Part shown: in pieces, positions 20,209-28,648 of the stretch | Layout: each line of letters starts with the position of its first letter | Position numbering within the stretch: position 1 is the stretch's first letter | Notes under the pieces: generated by a model | What the model was told of the DNA's origin: nothing | Seen by the model: the letters and a program-made list of their open reading frames with translations, nothing else | Databases searched by the model: none | Source: Thermoflavifilum sp. | Lineage (GTDB): Bacteria > Bacteroidota > Bacteroidia > Chitinophagales > Chitinophagaceae | DNA length: 64,000 nt | Direction of reading: 5' to 3' | Assembly: GCF_014961315.1 (NCBI RefSeq) | Contig: NZ_CP063141.1 | Coordinates: forward strand, 124,001 to 188,000 | Made by a program: the position numbers and the translations under genes

Positions 20209-20216
20209 TAGGTTTG
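20209..20216 (+). promoter_or_regulatory. Candidate -7 promoter element of the thioesterase gene
   Basis: TAGGTTTG matches TAnnTTTG exactly, 19 bases upstream of the ATG at 20236. A TTTG occurs at 20174-20177, but the 31-base spacing is too long. Confidence 0.45.
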
Positions 20217-20235
20217 CGCTGCATTGAAAAGCGAT

Positions 20236-20775
20236 ATGGAAAGCACATTTTCACCGAAGACGCCCAAAGATTCACTGGTAGTGATGACCGAGCTGGTCCT
20301 GCCTAACGACACCAACACTTTTGGCAATCTCATGGGTGGCCGATTGATGTACTGGATGGATATCGCAGCCGCTCTGGCTTCTATGAAGCATTGCGGTAGC
20401 CCCGTGGTTACGGCTTCTGTGGATAATATTTCTTTCGAAAACCCCATCCGCCTGGGAAATGTTGTGCATATCGAGGCCAAAGTATCTCGCGCATTTCATA
20501 CTTCCATGGAAGTGCATATTGCCGTGTGGAGCGAAGATACCCTGCAACATTTTCGATATCGTTCAAACGAAGCTTACTATACCTTTGTAGCCATTGACCC
20601 CAACGGAAAACCTAAGCCTGTGCCTCCTTTGCAACCGGAAACCGATGAAGAAAAAAAGCTTTATGAAGGGGCTCTGCGGCGGCGACAACTTCGTTTGATT
20701 TTGAGCGGGAAAATGAAACCTGAAGATGCCGATGAGTTGAGGGCATTGTTTCAGAATTCTTCTTCCGGAAAATGA
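20236..20775 (+). CDS. Acyl-CoA thioesterase, hotdog fold
   Basis: Hydrolyses acyl-CoA to free acid and CoA in the cytoplasm by family (BFIT/YciA-like, cytosolic acyl-CoA hydrolase type). The hotdog signature is NDTNTFGNLMGGRLMYWMDIAAALASMKH, with catalytic Asn/Asp in the expected places, then VTASVDNISFENPIRLGNVVHIEAKVSR. The ATG at 20236 is chosen because the frame's earlier initiator would be a TTG four codons upstream, almost on the promoter. A charged C-terminal extension (about residues 140-179) follows the single hotdog domain. It is divergent from pyrG. Confidence 0.85.
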   Translation: MESTFSPKTPKDSLVVMTELVLPNDTNTFGNLMGGRLMYWMDIAAALASMKHCGSPVVTASVDNISFENPIRLGNVVHIEAKVSRAFHTSMEVHIAVWSEDTLQHFRYRSNEAYYTFVAIDPNGKPKPVPPLQPETDEEKKLYEGALRRRQLRLILSGKMKPEDADELRALFQNSSSGK

Positions 20776-20790
20776 GTGAAACGTACGGGT

Positions 20791-21456
20791 TCATGGGGAT
20801 GTAAAGCACCGGTCTATCGCATCCTGCATGATGGGATTAATCTCATCAGCCCGGTCGAGCATCATCAAATGCGTACCTCCGCGAATCACGTGATCGACAT
20901 GTTTTACAAAACAGATGGGCAACATGCGATCCCGGCTACCGTGAATATGTAAGCTGGGACGAATCAACGCAGGTTTCTGCCAGCTGATGATTTGCTGCCA
21001 GGCCCATCGGAAGAATGTTTCATCCGTTTCGCGGATGATTTGCTTAAGTAACTCATGGGTGGATGGTGTTTCCGGACCAAAAAGCCATTTTCCCAGAACG
21101 ATGCCCAATGCCTGCAACCATGAATAAGGCAGCCAGCGGTGAATGGGTAACACATGTAATAACTGAAAATAGGGCGGTAACTCCTCCGGATATCGAACGC
21201 TTGAAACGAGAATTAGTCCCTTCAACGACCTGAACTGACTGATTTCTACCGCTATCATCCCACCGAACGACATGCCAATCAACACGGGCTCCGGTGCAAG
21301 AATCTGCTCACTCAACCGCCTGGCATAGGCCGACATGGACTCGCGCTTCAGCGGCTCGATCCAGTGTACATCATGCACCCGGCATCGCTCGAGCTGAAGC
21401 CGCTGAAAGATGCGCTCATCCGCTCCTAACCCACTTATAAGGTATACGTCCCGCAT
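20791..21456 (-). CDS. Alpha/beta hydrolase of unknown substrate
   Basis: About 221 residues starting MRDVYLISGLGADERIFQRL, which has the HG-like oxyanion strand in an unusual SGLGAD form. The nucleophile elbow is GMSFGGM, and the closing catalytic His is in GGTHLMML. The ATG at 21456 is preferred because the fold begins immediately there; an upstream ATG at 21522 would add 22 residues. Members of this small family are found throughout Bacteroidota without a defined substrate. Convergent with the thioesterase gene, 15 bases apart. Confidence 0.75.
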   Translation of the reverse strand: MRDVYLISGLGADERIFQRLQLERCRVHDVHWIEPLKRESMSAYARRLSEQILAPEPVLIGMSFGGMIAVEISQFRSLKGLILVSSVRYPEELPPYFQLLHVLPIHRWLPYSWLQALGIVLGKWLFGPETPSTHELLKQIIRETDETFFRWAWQQIISWQKPALIRPSLHIHGSRDRMLPICFVKHVDHVIRGGTHLMMLDRADEINPIMQDAIDRCFTSP

Positions 21457-21535
21457 ACCGTATTGAAAAATAAACCCTGAAATGGAATCAAAACAAAGAA
21501 AAGATTTTCTGAACGGAAACAACAGATATGCCCGA

Positions 21536-21570
21536 AATCAAAAACCCCGGATGTTTGTCAACCCGGGGTT
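21536..21570 (-). terminator. Rho-independent terminator of rpsA
   Basis: Perfect 9-base inverted repeat AAACCCCGG / CCGGGGTTT (21541-21549 with 21562-21570) around a 12-base loop. On the minus strand it is followed by TTTTGATTT. It lies 34 bases after the rpsA stop codon. Confidence 0.6.
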
Positions 21571-21603
21571 TAAGCTTGTATGACAATGAAAATTCAGGCG
21601 TGC

Positions 21604-23526
21604 TCAGGTGGTTGATTTATCACCTTCCTCGGATTTGTGTTGTTTATTTTCCTCTTCCGCCTGTTTCATCTTTTCCTTGATTTCAGCGAGTACGCCCAAA
21701 TCTCCCAGTGTTGCCTTTTCGATTTTCGATTGCACGTTTTTCACAGCTTTACGGGTTTTTTCGGCTTCAGCTTTCTTTTCTTTATGCGCAGCTTCTCGCT
21801 CTTGATGTTTCCGCTGTTCCCATACCCTGGTGTGCGAAACCACGATCCGTTTTTCGGAACGGTCAAATTCCTGAATCATCACTTCAATCACATCATCCAC
21901 CTGAATGGGATGATCGTCTTCGGTTTTAAGCTGGCGGGCCGGTGCAAAAGCTTCCACACCATATTGCAACTGAATGATGGCTCCTTTTTCATCTTTTTTC
22001 ACCACGGTACCTTCATGAATGGAGCCTACCGGGAATATAGTTTCGAAGGTATTCCATGGATCTTCTTCGAGTTGTTTATGTCCGAGAGAAAGCTTACGAT
22101 TCTGCTTGTCGATGCTGAGGATAACCACCTCGATTTCTTCACCTGGCTTGGTGAATTCACTCGGGTGATTATATCGTTTGGTCCAGCTCAGGTCGGAAAT
22201 ATGAATCATTCCACCAATACCTGGCTCGAGTTCTACGAACACACCGTATGGCGTGAGGTTTTTGACAATGCCTTTATGACGGCTGTCGACAGGGTATTTT
22301 TCTTCGATATTTTCCCAGGGATCGGGGGTAAGCTGCTTGATGGAGAGGCTCATTTTTCGTTCTTCCCTGTTGAGGGTAACGATAACGGCCTCATGTTCAT
22401 CGCCCAGTTTAAAGAATTCCTTGGCATTTACCGGGGTTGACGCCCAGCTGACTTCGGAAACATGTACCAATCCCTCCACACCGGGAAGAATTTCAAGAAA
22501 TGCGCCGTAGTCTTCTATGTTCACCACTTTTCCTTTCACACGGGCTCCTTCTTTGATATTGTCGGGCAGCGTATCCCATGGATGGGGCATCAATTGCTTA
22601 TAACCCAGGCTGATACGTTTTTTCTCATCGTCAAAATCCAGAACCACCACATTTATTTTCTGATCGAGTTTTAATACTTCACTGGGATGTGAGATGCGTC
22701 CCCAGCTGATATCCGTAATGTAGAGCAATCCGTCCACACCGCCCAGGTCGATAAATGCGCCAAAGTCGGTGATATTTTTGATAGTACCCTCCAGCACCTG
22801 CCCTTTTTCCAGCTTGGAAATGATTTCCATGCGCTGTTGTTCGATATCGCTTTCAATCAATGCTTTGTGCGATACCACGGCATTTTTGATGGCTTCATTG
22901 ATTTTCACCACCTTAAATTCCATGGTTTTACCCACAAACTGATCATAATCCGTAATGGGCTTCACATCGATCTGCGAACCGGGCAAAAAGGTTTCCATGC
23001 CGTGGATATCCACGATGAGTCCGCCTTTCGTTTTACTGGTTACCGTTCCGGTAATCACTTCTCCTGTCTTGTAGGCTTCCACAATCTTTTCCCATGCCCT
23101 CAGCAGGCGGGCCTGCTTGCGACTGAGCACGAGCTGACCGTTGCGATCTTCTTTTTCTACTACCAGTACTTCCACCTCATCACCCACTTTCAACCCGGGC
23201 ATGTCCCGGAATTCATTGAGCGATACCAGTCCATCGGACTTATATCCAATATGGATGATGGCATCCGAATCGGTAAGTCCTACGACCGTACCCTTGATGA
23301 TTTCGTTTTCCTCGATGTTGCGGAAAGTCTTTTCATAGGTTTTTTCGTACCGCTCCCACTCTTCGGGACTGTAAGTAGAAACATGTTTTTTGTCGATGCT
23401 CCAGTCAAAATCATCATGTGCGGAGCTTGCTGTTTGGGCTGCAGATACAGGAACAGCCTGTTCATGCTGTTGAGCCAGATGTTCTTGAGAAGATGACATG
23501 GATGGTTGCAATTCTTGGTCTGCCAA
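21604..23526 (-). CDS. rpsA: 30S ribosomal protein S1
   Basis: Brings mRNA to the 30S subunit. A series of S1 (OB-fold) domains runs from about residue 70 to 570; later ones repeat the pattern VEGLVHVSEVSW, GMIHISDLSW, VDGLLYITDISWGRISHPSEVLKLDQKINV. A charged lysine/glutamate-rich tail ends the protein. The frame is open to an ATG at 23586, but that ATG overlaps the -7 promoter element (23573-23580) and so lies upstream of transcription. A TTG at 23526, eight bases after AGGAGG, is the best start and gives 640 residues; an ATG nine codons later (23499) is the alternative. The strong Shine-Dalgarno sequence is unusual in this phylum. Confidence 0.93.
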   Translation of the reverse strand: MADQELQPSMSSSQEHLAQQHEQAVPVSAAQTASSAHDDFDWSIDKKHVSTYSPEEWERYEKTYEKTFRNIEENEIIKGTVVGLTDSDAIIHIGYKSDGLVSLNEFRDMPGLKVGDEVEVLVVEKEDRNGQLVLSRKQARLLRAWEKIVEAYKTGEVITGTVTSKTKGGLIVDIHGMETFLPGSQIDVKPITDYDQFVGKTMEFKVVKINEAIKNAVVSHKALIESDIEQQRMEIISKLEKGQVLEGTIKNITDFGAFIDLGGVDGLLYITDISWGRISHPSEVLKLDQKINVVVLDFDDEKKRISLGYKQLMPHPWDTLPDNIKEGARVKGKVVNIEDYGAFLEILPGVEGLVHVSEVSWASTPVNAKEFFKLGDEHEAVIVTLNREERKMSLSIKQLTPDPWENIEEKYPVDSRHKGIVKNLTPYGVFVELEPGIGGMIHISDLSWTKRYNHPSEFTKPGEEIEVVILSIDKQNRKLSLGHKQLEEDPWNTFETIFPVGSIHEGTVVKKDEKGAIIQLQYGVEAFAPARQLKTEDDHPIQVDDVIEVMIQEFDRSEKRIVVSHTRVWEQRKHQEREAAHKEKKAEAEKTRKAVKNVQSKIEKATLGDLGVLAEIKEKMKQAEEENKQHKSEEGDKSTT

Positions 23527-23534
23527 ATTTAAGT

Positions 23535-23540
23535 CCTCCT
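23535..23540 (-). promoter_or_regulatory. Shine-Dalgarno sequence that sets the rpsA start
   Basis: Minus-strand AGGAGG lies eight bases upstream of a TTG codon in the rpsA frame. Such sites are rare in this window, where most genes have none, so its presence decides the start and suggests special translational control. Confidence 0.7.
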
Positions 23541-23572
23541 TTTTGTGAAATTTTTTTGTCAGAAACGGATTG

Positions 23573-23580
23573 CAAAGATA
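23573..23580 (-). promoter_or_regulatory. Candidate -7 promoter element of rpsA
   Basis: Minus-strand TATCTTTG is an exact match to TAnnTTTG. It lies inside the apparent N-terminal extension of the rpsA frame, placing transcription start near 23566 and leaving a leader of about 40 bases before the TTG start. Confidence 0.55.
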
Positions 23581-23638
23581 GGGCAAATTTCGAATGCAGA
23601 AAATTTGTCCTTTATTTTGTAGATGAAAAAGCGCGTTG

Positions 23639-24874
23639 ATGAAACAGTTTGATGTGCCTCCCGCCTATCGAAGCCAGTTGATCAGTCAGATCAAACAACG
23701 GCGCCGTCTGGCCGACCGGATGAAAAAAGATTTCAGTCCCACCCGTTTCGCCATCGAACGGATGACTGTTTTACTGGCGAGGCATTTTGGGTTTTGTTAC
23801 GGGGTAGAAAATGCGATTGAGATTTCGTTTCGGGCGGTTGAAGCCCATCCCGACAGGCGCATTTTTTTATTGAGTGAAATGATTCATAACCCCCTGGTCA
23901 ATGCCGATCTGGCACGCCGTGGTGTGCGCTTCATCATGGATACACATGGCCGGCAGTTGATTCCCTGGTCGGCCCTCCGCCCTGATGATATCGTGATTAT
24001 CCCTGCCTTCGGTACCACCCTCGAAATTGCTGAAGCGCTTCATCGCCTGGGCATCTCGCCCATTGCTTACAATACCACCTGTCCATTTGTGGAACGCGTA
24101 TGGAACAAAGCTTCCAGCATCGGTCAGAAAGGCTACACCGTGGTGATTCATGGTAAACCCCAGCATGAAGAAACCCGTGCCAGCTTTTCGCATAGCGCCG
24201 CCATCGCACCTACCGTAATCATCAAAGATATGCAACAGGCCGAACAGCTCGCCCGTTTCATCACCCACGAACGACCTGCTGCCGAGTTCTTTGAAATATT
24301 CCAGGGACAATATTCCCCTGGATTTCAGCCGGAAAAAGACCTGCAACGCATTGGCGTGGTGAACCAAACCACCATGCTGGCCACCGAAACCCAGGCCATT
24401 GCCGATTACCTGAAACAGGTGATGAAATCATATTACGGGCTAACAGACGAAACCATCGACAGCCATTTTGCAGATACTCGCGATACGCTTTGCTATGCTA
24501 CGAACGATAATCAGACGGCTGTCGTCCGCATGCTCGACGAACAGGCCGATTTTGCAGTCGTCGTAGGTGGTTACAATAGTTCCAATACTTCACATTTAGT
24601 AGAGCTCTGCGCGGAGAAATTGCCTACTTATTTCATTTGCGGGCCCGAAGAGATTCAGGACAATGGCGATATTCATCACTGGGATATCCATCAAAAACGG
24701 AAAACCATTTCCACGCAGGTAATTCCTACAGACAGGGATTTCACCCTGATGCTCACCAGCGGTGCATCGTGCCCGGATGCGCTCGTTGAATCCGTTATTC
24801 ATCGAATAGCCCATGTTGCCGGCATTCCCGAGACTGCCTGGGAAACATTTCTTCATCAATCGCTTGCTGAATAA
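23639..24874 (+). CDS. ispH: 4-Hydroxy-3-methylbut-2-enyl diphosphate reductase
   Basis: Last enzyme of the MEP isoprenoid pathway, an iron-sulfur enzyme making IPP and DMAPP. The three cluster cysteines are in FGFCYGVENAIE, NTTCPFVERVW and SGASCPDALVE. Active-site segments HGKPQHEETRA, NQTTML and VGGYNSSNTSHLVELC are present. At 411 residues it is the long form typical of Bacteroidota, with about 45 extra N-terminal residues. The ATG at 23639 is used; the codon before it is TTG. It is divergent from rpsA, 50 to 110 bases apart depending on the start. The window also holds a polyprenyl synthase (42457) that would use its products. Confidence 0.95.
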   Translation: MKQFDVPPAYRSQLISQIKQRRRLADRMKKDFSPTRFAIERMTVLLARHFGFCYGVENAIEISFRAVEAHPDRRIFLLSEMIHNPLVNADLARRGVRFIMDTHGRQLIPWSALRPDDIVIIPAFGTTLEIAEALHRLGISPIAYNTTCPFVERVWNKASSIGQKGYTVVIHGKPQHEETRASFSHSAAIAPTVIIKDMQQAEQLARFITHERPAAEFFEIFQGQYSPGFQPEKDLQRIGVVNQTTMLATETQAIADYLKQVMKSYYGLTDETIDSHFADTRDTLCYATNDNQTAVVRMLDEQADFAVVVGGYNSSNTSHLVELCAEKLPTYFICGPEEIQDNGDIHHWDIHQKRKTISTQVIPTDRDFTLMLTSGASCPDALVESVIHRIAHVAGIPETAWETFLHQSLAE

Positions 24875-24905
24875 AAAATCCGGTGCAGCGCCTGCTACAC
24901 CGGAT
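24872..24905 (-). terminator. Terminator downstream of the LytTR regulator gene
   Basis: Perfect inverted repeat ATCCGGTG / CACCGGAT (24878-24885 with 24898-24905) around a 12-base loop. On the minus strand it is followed by TTTTTTATTC, a rho-independent signature. It lies about 135 bases past the end of the regulator gene and directly abuts the convergent ispH stop, so it may serve both. Confidence 0.6.
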
Positions 24906-25040
24906 GCCTCTGGGAAGGGGAACACAAACAATGGGGAAAACTGTCAACCTTGTTCCTCAAAAATAACCTGAAATATCATGCCCATTTACAAATTTTAGCA
25001 GACGGTTGAAAGCAATAAAAAAGCGGTTGAGTTACCCTTA

Positions 25041-25808
25041 TCAACGGATACTGCGCGAAATCAATTGCAGAAAATCCTGCAATCTTCGCCGCGCAACTTC
25101 GATCTCCGTGCCGTCGTCCATAATCACATAAGGATGACTGCCTTTGACAAATTGATGCATATGATGATAGTTAATCAGATGTGATTGATGAACGCGAAAG
25201 AACTGATAATCTTCCAGCAAGAACTCAAATTCTTTTAACGTGCGACAAACTACCAGATGAGGCTGATGGGTGAAATACACCCGGGTATAACTGCCCAGCG
25301 CTTCGCAACGGATGATGTGTTTTACCTGCACAAATTGAAACCCGCGTGCAACAGGTAAAGCAATTTTTTGCTCCTGATCATGCTGGTGAAGATTGTATAT
25401 CAGGGTAGAGAGATGATGCTCAGCAGGAGCTTGCTGCAAATATTTACGCATACATTTTTGTACCGCCGATTTCAGTTCAGCTGCAGCATAAGGTTTTAAA
25501 ATATAATCCAGCGCATTAAACTTAATAGCTTTCAACGCATAATTCTCGTAGGCGGTAACGAATATGACTTCAAAATGGGGATGTTGAAAAAACTGAAACA
25601 GGCTGAATCCGTTCATATGCGGCATCTCAATATCTAACATCACTAATTGTGGACGATGTTGTTGAATAGCTTCCACAGCCTGCTCCACACTTCTGCTCTC
25701 GGCCACCACTTCCACCTCAGGCACATGCAGCTGTAACATCGTTTTTAGCGTATCAATGCAGTCCTGCTCATCGTCAACAATTAGCGTTTTGATTTTATCC
25801 ATTTGCAT
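25041..25808 (-). CDS. LytTR-family response regulator
   Basis: Cytoplasmic DNA-binding regulator, about 255 residues. The receiver domain has the acidic pair VDDEQ at its start, the phospho-acceptor Asp59 in LVMLDIEMPHMNG, a Thr in FVTAYE and Lys in LKPY. The C-terminal half (about 155-255) matches the LytTR DNA-binding domain, with RVHQSHLINYHHMHQFVKG. The ATG at 25808, four bases after the kinase stop, is chosen; starts at 25802 or 25832 are possible. It forms a two-component pair with the upstream kinase gene. Confidence 0.9.
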   Translation of the reverse strand: MQMDKIKTLIVDDEQDCIDTLKTMLQLHVPEVEVVAESRSVEQAVEAIQQHRPQLVMLDIEMPHMNGFSLFQFFQHPHFEVIFVTAYENYALKAIKFNALDYILKPYAAAELKSAVQKCMRKYLQQAPAEHHLSTLIYNLHQHDQEQKIALPVARGFQFVQVKHIIRCEALGSYTRVYFTHQPHLVVCRTLKEFEFLLEDYQFFRVHQSHLINYHHMHQFVKGSHPYVIMDDGTEIEVARRRLQDFLQLISRSIR

Positions 25809-25812
25809 ATAT

Positions 25813-27798
25813 CTACGAATAAGCAAATTCAACAGGCAATTCCAGGATTACTTTTGTCCCGCATGATTGCTGATTATCATCTACCAGGTCTATGATTTGA
25901 ATTTGTTGCAAATCAAAAGATAAGGAGTTTTGCAATAATTTTAATCTTTCTTCCGTCAACCGCAAACCCATGGATACATGCTGTGGGTGTTTGTGCATCT
26001 TAATGGCCTCGGCTTTCTGACGACCGATACCATTATCTTCAATCTCTACCTGCAATTTTTGCTGTGCATGCAATTTCATGGATATTTTCAAAATACCTCC
26101 TTTTTTTCGTGGTGCAAGACCATGCCAGATGGCATTTTCTACAAAAGGTTGAATCATCAGCGGTGCAATCATGATATCGTCTGTATCCATACACTCATCA
26201 ACCTGAAGAATAAATGCAAAGCCATGGTTGCATCTCAGATTTTCCAGTTCAACATAAATAGATAAAAACTCAATTTCTTTCGACAGGGGAATGAAATCTC
26301 GTTCGCTATTTTCCAGAATCATGCGAATCAATCTGGCAAATTTGGTTAAATAATCAGATGCTTCCTCGGGTTGATTGGTCCAGATATATTTATGAATGGA
26401 GTTCAAACTATTGAAAATAAAATGCGGGTTCATCCGTGAACGTAACGACTGAAGCTCAAGCTGAAGGGCTTTTTGATGCATCTTTAATTCACGATGCCTG
26501 ATGACAAAATAGCCGCCCACGATTATCACTACTATAAAACCAAGTAGAAACAATGCAATAAGCATATTGCGGTTCGATTCCAGCTCTTTAAGATAGGCTT
26601 CTTTTTGCAGCAACTGAATGGCTGCATTTTTTCTATCCAGTTGATACAAAATATCCAGTTCTGCCATTCTGTTATTGAGCTTTTCGTTGAGCATACTATC
26701 CTTATAATTCAGTGCATTTTGCAGCATTTCCATGGATTGCTTAAAATCGCCTAATCGCGCATAATAATCCTGCAATGCCTGATAGGCCTGCATTATCAGG
26801 GATTTCGACTGGATAGAACGAGCAATATTTAATCCTTCAGAAATATGATGATAAGCCTCTGCATATTTTTTTTGTAACAAATAGGTATATCCTATACTGA
26901 TGTGGCTATCGGAAACATCAATCACATCACCAATCTGTCCACTCAACTGAAGTGCTTTCATGAAATAACCCAGTGATAACGTATATTGACCTAACGCACG
27001 ATAAGCCCGTCCAAGATTATTGTATGAAATTAGTTTACCCTGTACGCTGTTAATGAGTTGATTGTAATGAAGCGACCTGAGAAAATAATCTACAGCGCGA
27101 TCATATTGGTTTTTGCCTTCCATTGCCAATCCAATATTTGCATAATTAATGGCCAGGCCAAGGTCGTTATCATGCGATTCTTCAATCTCGAGTGATTGCT
27201 GAAATGAAGCGATTGCCTTATCATATTGCTTCAACGACAGATAGATATTTCCTATGCTGTTGATAGCAACGGCCTGATTCCGCCAGTTATGACAGGCCTC
27301 TGCCAGGCGAAGTGCCTGCATATGGTATTCAAATGCTTGTTGATTTTCATCCAGTCTTCGATAAGCGACTCCTATGTTGTTGTAAATGGAACAAAGTAAA
27401 ACAGTATCCTTTTTTGCTGCAGCAAGGTCGAGTGCCTGTTTACCATAATTTACGGCCACAAGATAGCGAGCTGCATTGCGTTGATCCACGGCAAGTGCAT
27501 TGTATACCTTTGCCAGCTGAAGTGAATCGCCTGTTTTTTCCGCTAACTTCAATGCACGAACCAAAAAAGGATTTTCCGGTTCATGTATGTGTGGTCCTTT
27601 TCGATAAGCATAACCTGCATTCAGTAAATAGCTGATCTGCGCCGTATCATCATGGATGGAAGATGCCGTATCGAGTTGAAGTCGAATGCTGGTAGAGGTA
27701 TCTACCAGCCCGCTTGCGCCGGCCAGGTTTATCGGAAACAGCAAACCGGTAAGCAACAGGCATACACTGGAGGCAAAGGCAAATATAGGATGAAGCAT
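25813..27798 (-). CDS. TPR-containing sensor histidine kinase (LytS/YehU type)
   Basis: 661-residue membrane sensor. A signal peptide (about 1-27) is followed by an extracytoplasmic array of six or seven TPR repeats (about 90-370, e.g. NIGVAYRRLDENQQAFEYHMQALRLAE), a coiled coil, and one membrane segment (411-433). The His_kinase domain has the phospho-acceptor His459 in SRMNPHFIFNSLNSIH, and the ATPase domain includes PLMIQPFVENAIWHGL (N box) and VEIEDNGIGRQKA. The stop is four bases before the regulator gene. TPR-LytS kinases are widespread in Bacteroidota; the signal is unknown. Confidence 0.9.
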   Translation of the reverse strand: MLHPIFAFASSVCLLLTGLLFPINLAGASGLVDTSTSIRLQLDTASSIHDDTAQISYLLNAGYAYRKGPHIHEPENPFLVRALKLAEKTGDSLQLAKVYNALAVDQRNAARYLVAVNYGKQALDLAAAKKDTVLLCSIYNNIGVAYRRLDENQQAFEYHMQALRLAEACHNWRNQAVAINSIGNIYLSLKQYDKAIASFQQSLEIEESHDNDLGLAINYANIGLAMEGKNQYDRAVDYFLRSLHYNQLINSVQGKLISYNNLGRAYRALGQYTLSLGYFMKALQLSGQIGDVIDVSDSHISIGYTYLLQKKYAEAYHHISEGLNIARSIQSKSLIMQAYQALQDYYARLGDFKQSMEMLQNALNYKDSMLNEKLNNRMAELDILYQLDRKNAAIQLLQKEAYLKELESNRNMLIALFLLGFIVVIIVGGYFVIRHRELKMHQKALQLELQSLRSRMNPHFIFNSLNSIHKYIWTNQPEEASDYLTKFARLIRMILENSERDFIPLSKEIEFLSIYVELENLRCNHGFAFILQVDECMDTDDIMIAPLMIQPFVENAIWHGLAPRKKGGILKISMKLHAQQKLQVEIEDNGIGRQKAEAIKMHKHPQHVSMGLRLTEERLKLLQNSLSFDLQQIQIIDLVDDNQQSCGTKVILELPVEFAYS

Positions 27799-27806
27799 CA
27801 GCCTCG

Positions 27807-27838
27807 TTTTGATAAAATATTGAATGATGTTATCAAAA
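27807..27838. promoter_or_regulatory. AT-rich inverted repeat between cmk and the kinase gene
   Basis: Perfect 9-base inverted repeat TTTTGATAA / TTATCAAAA with a 14-base spacer, in the 44-base gap between the end of cmk and the start of the sensor kinase gene. There is no T-run on the minus strand after it, so a terminator is unlikely. An operator for the two-component operon or an mRNA processing hairpin is possible. Confidence 0.35.
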
Positions 27839-27842
27839 AGGT

Positions 27843-28550
27843 TTAAGGAATAATAGTTTTTCCGATAGGAAGGTGTTCCTGGACTTTTTTCACATAGTCA
27901 AGCGCGATTTGTAATTGCTGGGCTTCGTTCAGATGAGAATTATCAATTACAAATGCATCTGCAGCTTTTCTTAAAGGACTTATCGCTCTCTGGGTATCCA
28001 TTAAATCGCGCTCCTGGAGGTTTTTTTCCACTTCCTCGAGACTGATGTCCGGATGTTGCTCACGAAGCTCTTTCCATCGTCTGACGGCGCGCGTATGGAG
28101 ATCGGCCGTCATGAAAATCTTCACCTCAGCATCCGGAAAAACCACCGTACCGATATCTCTGCCGTCCATCACGATGCCTCTTTGTTGACCCATCCTGCGC
28201 TGTTCGGCTACAGCAAATTCCCGAACTTCCGGAATGGCGGCTACCTGACTAACGGCTTCTGATACTTCCCAGCCGCGAATCGCTTGTTCTACATGCTGGC
28301 CGTTGAGCAATAGCAAAGAACGTTGTGCAGCCCGATCATATTGAAAATCCAGATGAATATCCTTCAATACCTCCCGGATAGCTGCTAAGTCATTGAGATC
28401 AACCTTGCGACGAAGTAATTCATAAGTAATAGCTCTGTACATCGCCCCACTGTCAATATACCGATATTGAAGCGCTGATGCAAGCTGCCTGGCGAGTGTA
28501 CTTTTTCCACACGATGAATAACCATCAATAGCAATAATCATGGGGCGCAT
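27843..28550 (-). CDS. cmk: Cytidylate kinase
   Basis: Phosphorylates CMP and dCMP with ATP. The P-loop is DGYSSCGKSTLARQLA near residues 9-24. The conserved substrate segment YIDSGAMYRAITY and GRDIGTVVFPDAEVKIFMTA follow, then the lid-like arginine-rich segment RAVRRWKELREQ and the DLMDTQRAISPLRKAADA nucleotide-binding end. 235 residues is normal. A -7 element sits only six bases upstream of the first ATG (28550), so the transcript could be nearly leaderless or start at the fourth codon's ATG (28541). Confidence 0.94.
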   Translation of the reverse strand: MRPMIIAIDGYSSCGKSTLARQLASALQYRYIDSGAMYRAITYELLRRKVDLNDLAAIREVLKDIHLDFQYDRAAQRSLLLLNGQHVEQAIRGWEVSEAVSQVAAIPEVREFAVAEQRRMGQQRGIVMDGRDIGTVVFPDAEVKIFMTADLHTRAVRRWKELREQHPDISLEEVEKNLQERDLMDTQRAISPLRKAADAFVIDNSHLNEAQQLQIALDYVKKVQEHLPIGKTIIP

Positions 28551-28556
28551 CTATGG

Positions 28557-28564
28557 CAAAGCTA
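28557..28564 (-). promoter_or_regulatory. Candidate -7 promoter element of cmk
   Basis: Minus-strand TAGCTTTG matches TAnnTTTG exactly, six bases upstream of the first in-frame ATG of cmk. No -33 TTTG at normal spacing (the nearest is 12 bases away). If used, the mRNA is nearly leaderless. Confidence 0.4.
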
Positions 28565-28584
28565 ATATTCTTTTTACAAATTCA

Positions 28585-28614
28585 TGAAAAAAGGGATAGC
28601 CATGGCTATCCCTT
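28585..28614 (-). terminator. Rho-independent terminator of clpC
   Basis: A perfect palindrome, AAGGGATAGCCATGGCTATCCCTT without its centre (28591-28614), is followed on the minus strand by TTTTTTCATG. It lies 35 bases after the clpC stop codon and just upstream of cmk. Confidence 0.7.
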
Positions 28615-28648
28615 TATCGACGATATGTGTTCGTTTTTACTGAAGGAT

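Noticed and set aside
23499..23586. ATG at 23586 as the rpsA start
   Set aside because: It overlaps the -7 promoter element and lies upstream of the AGGAGG site.
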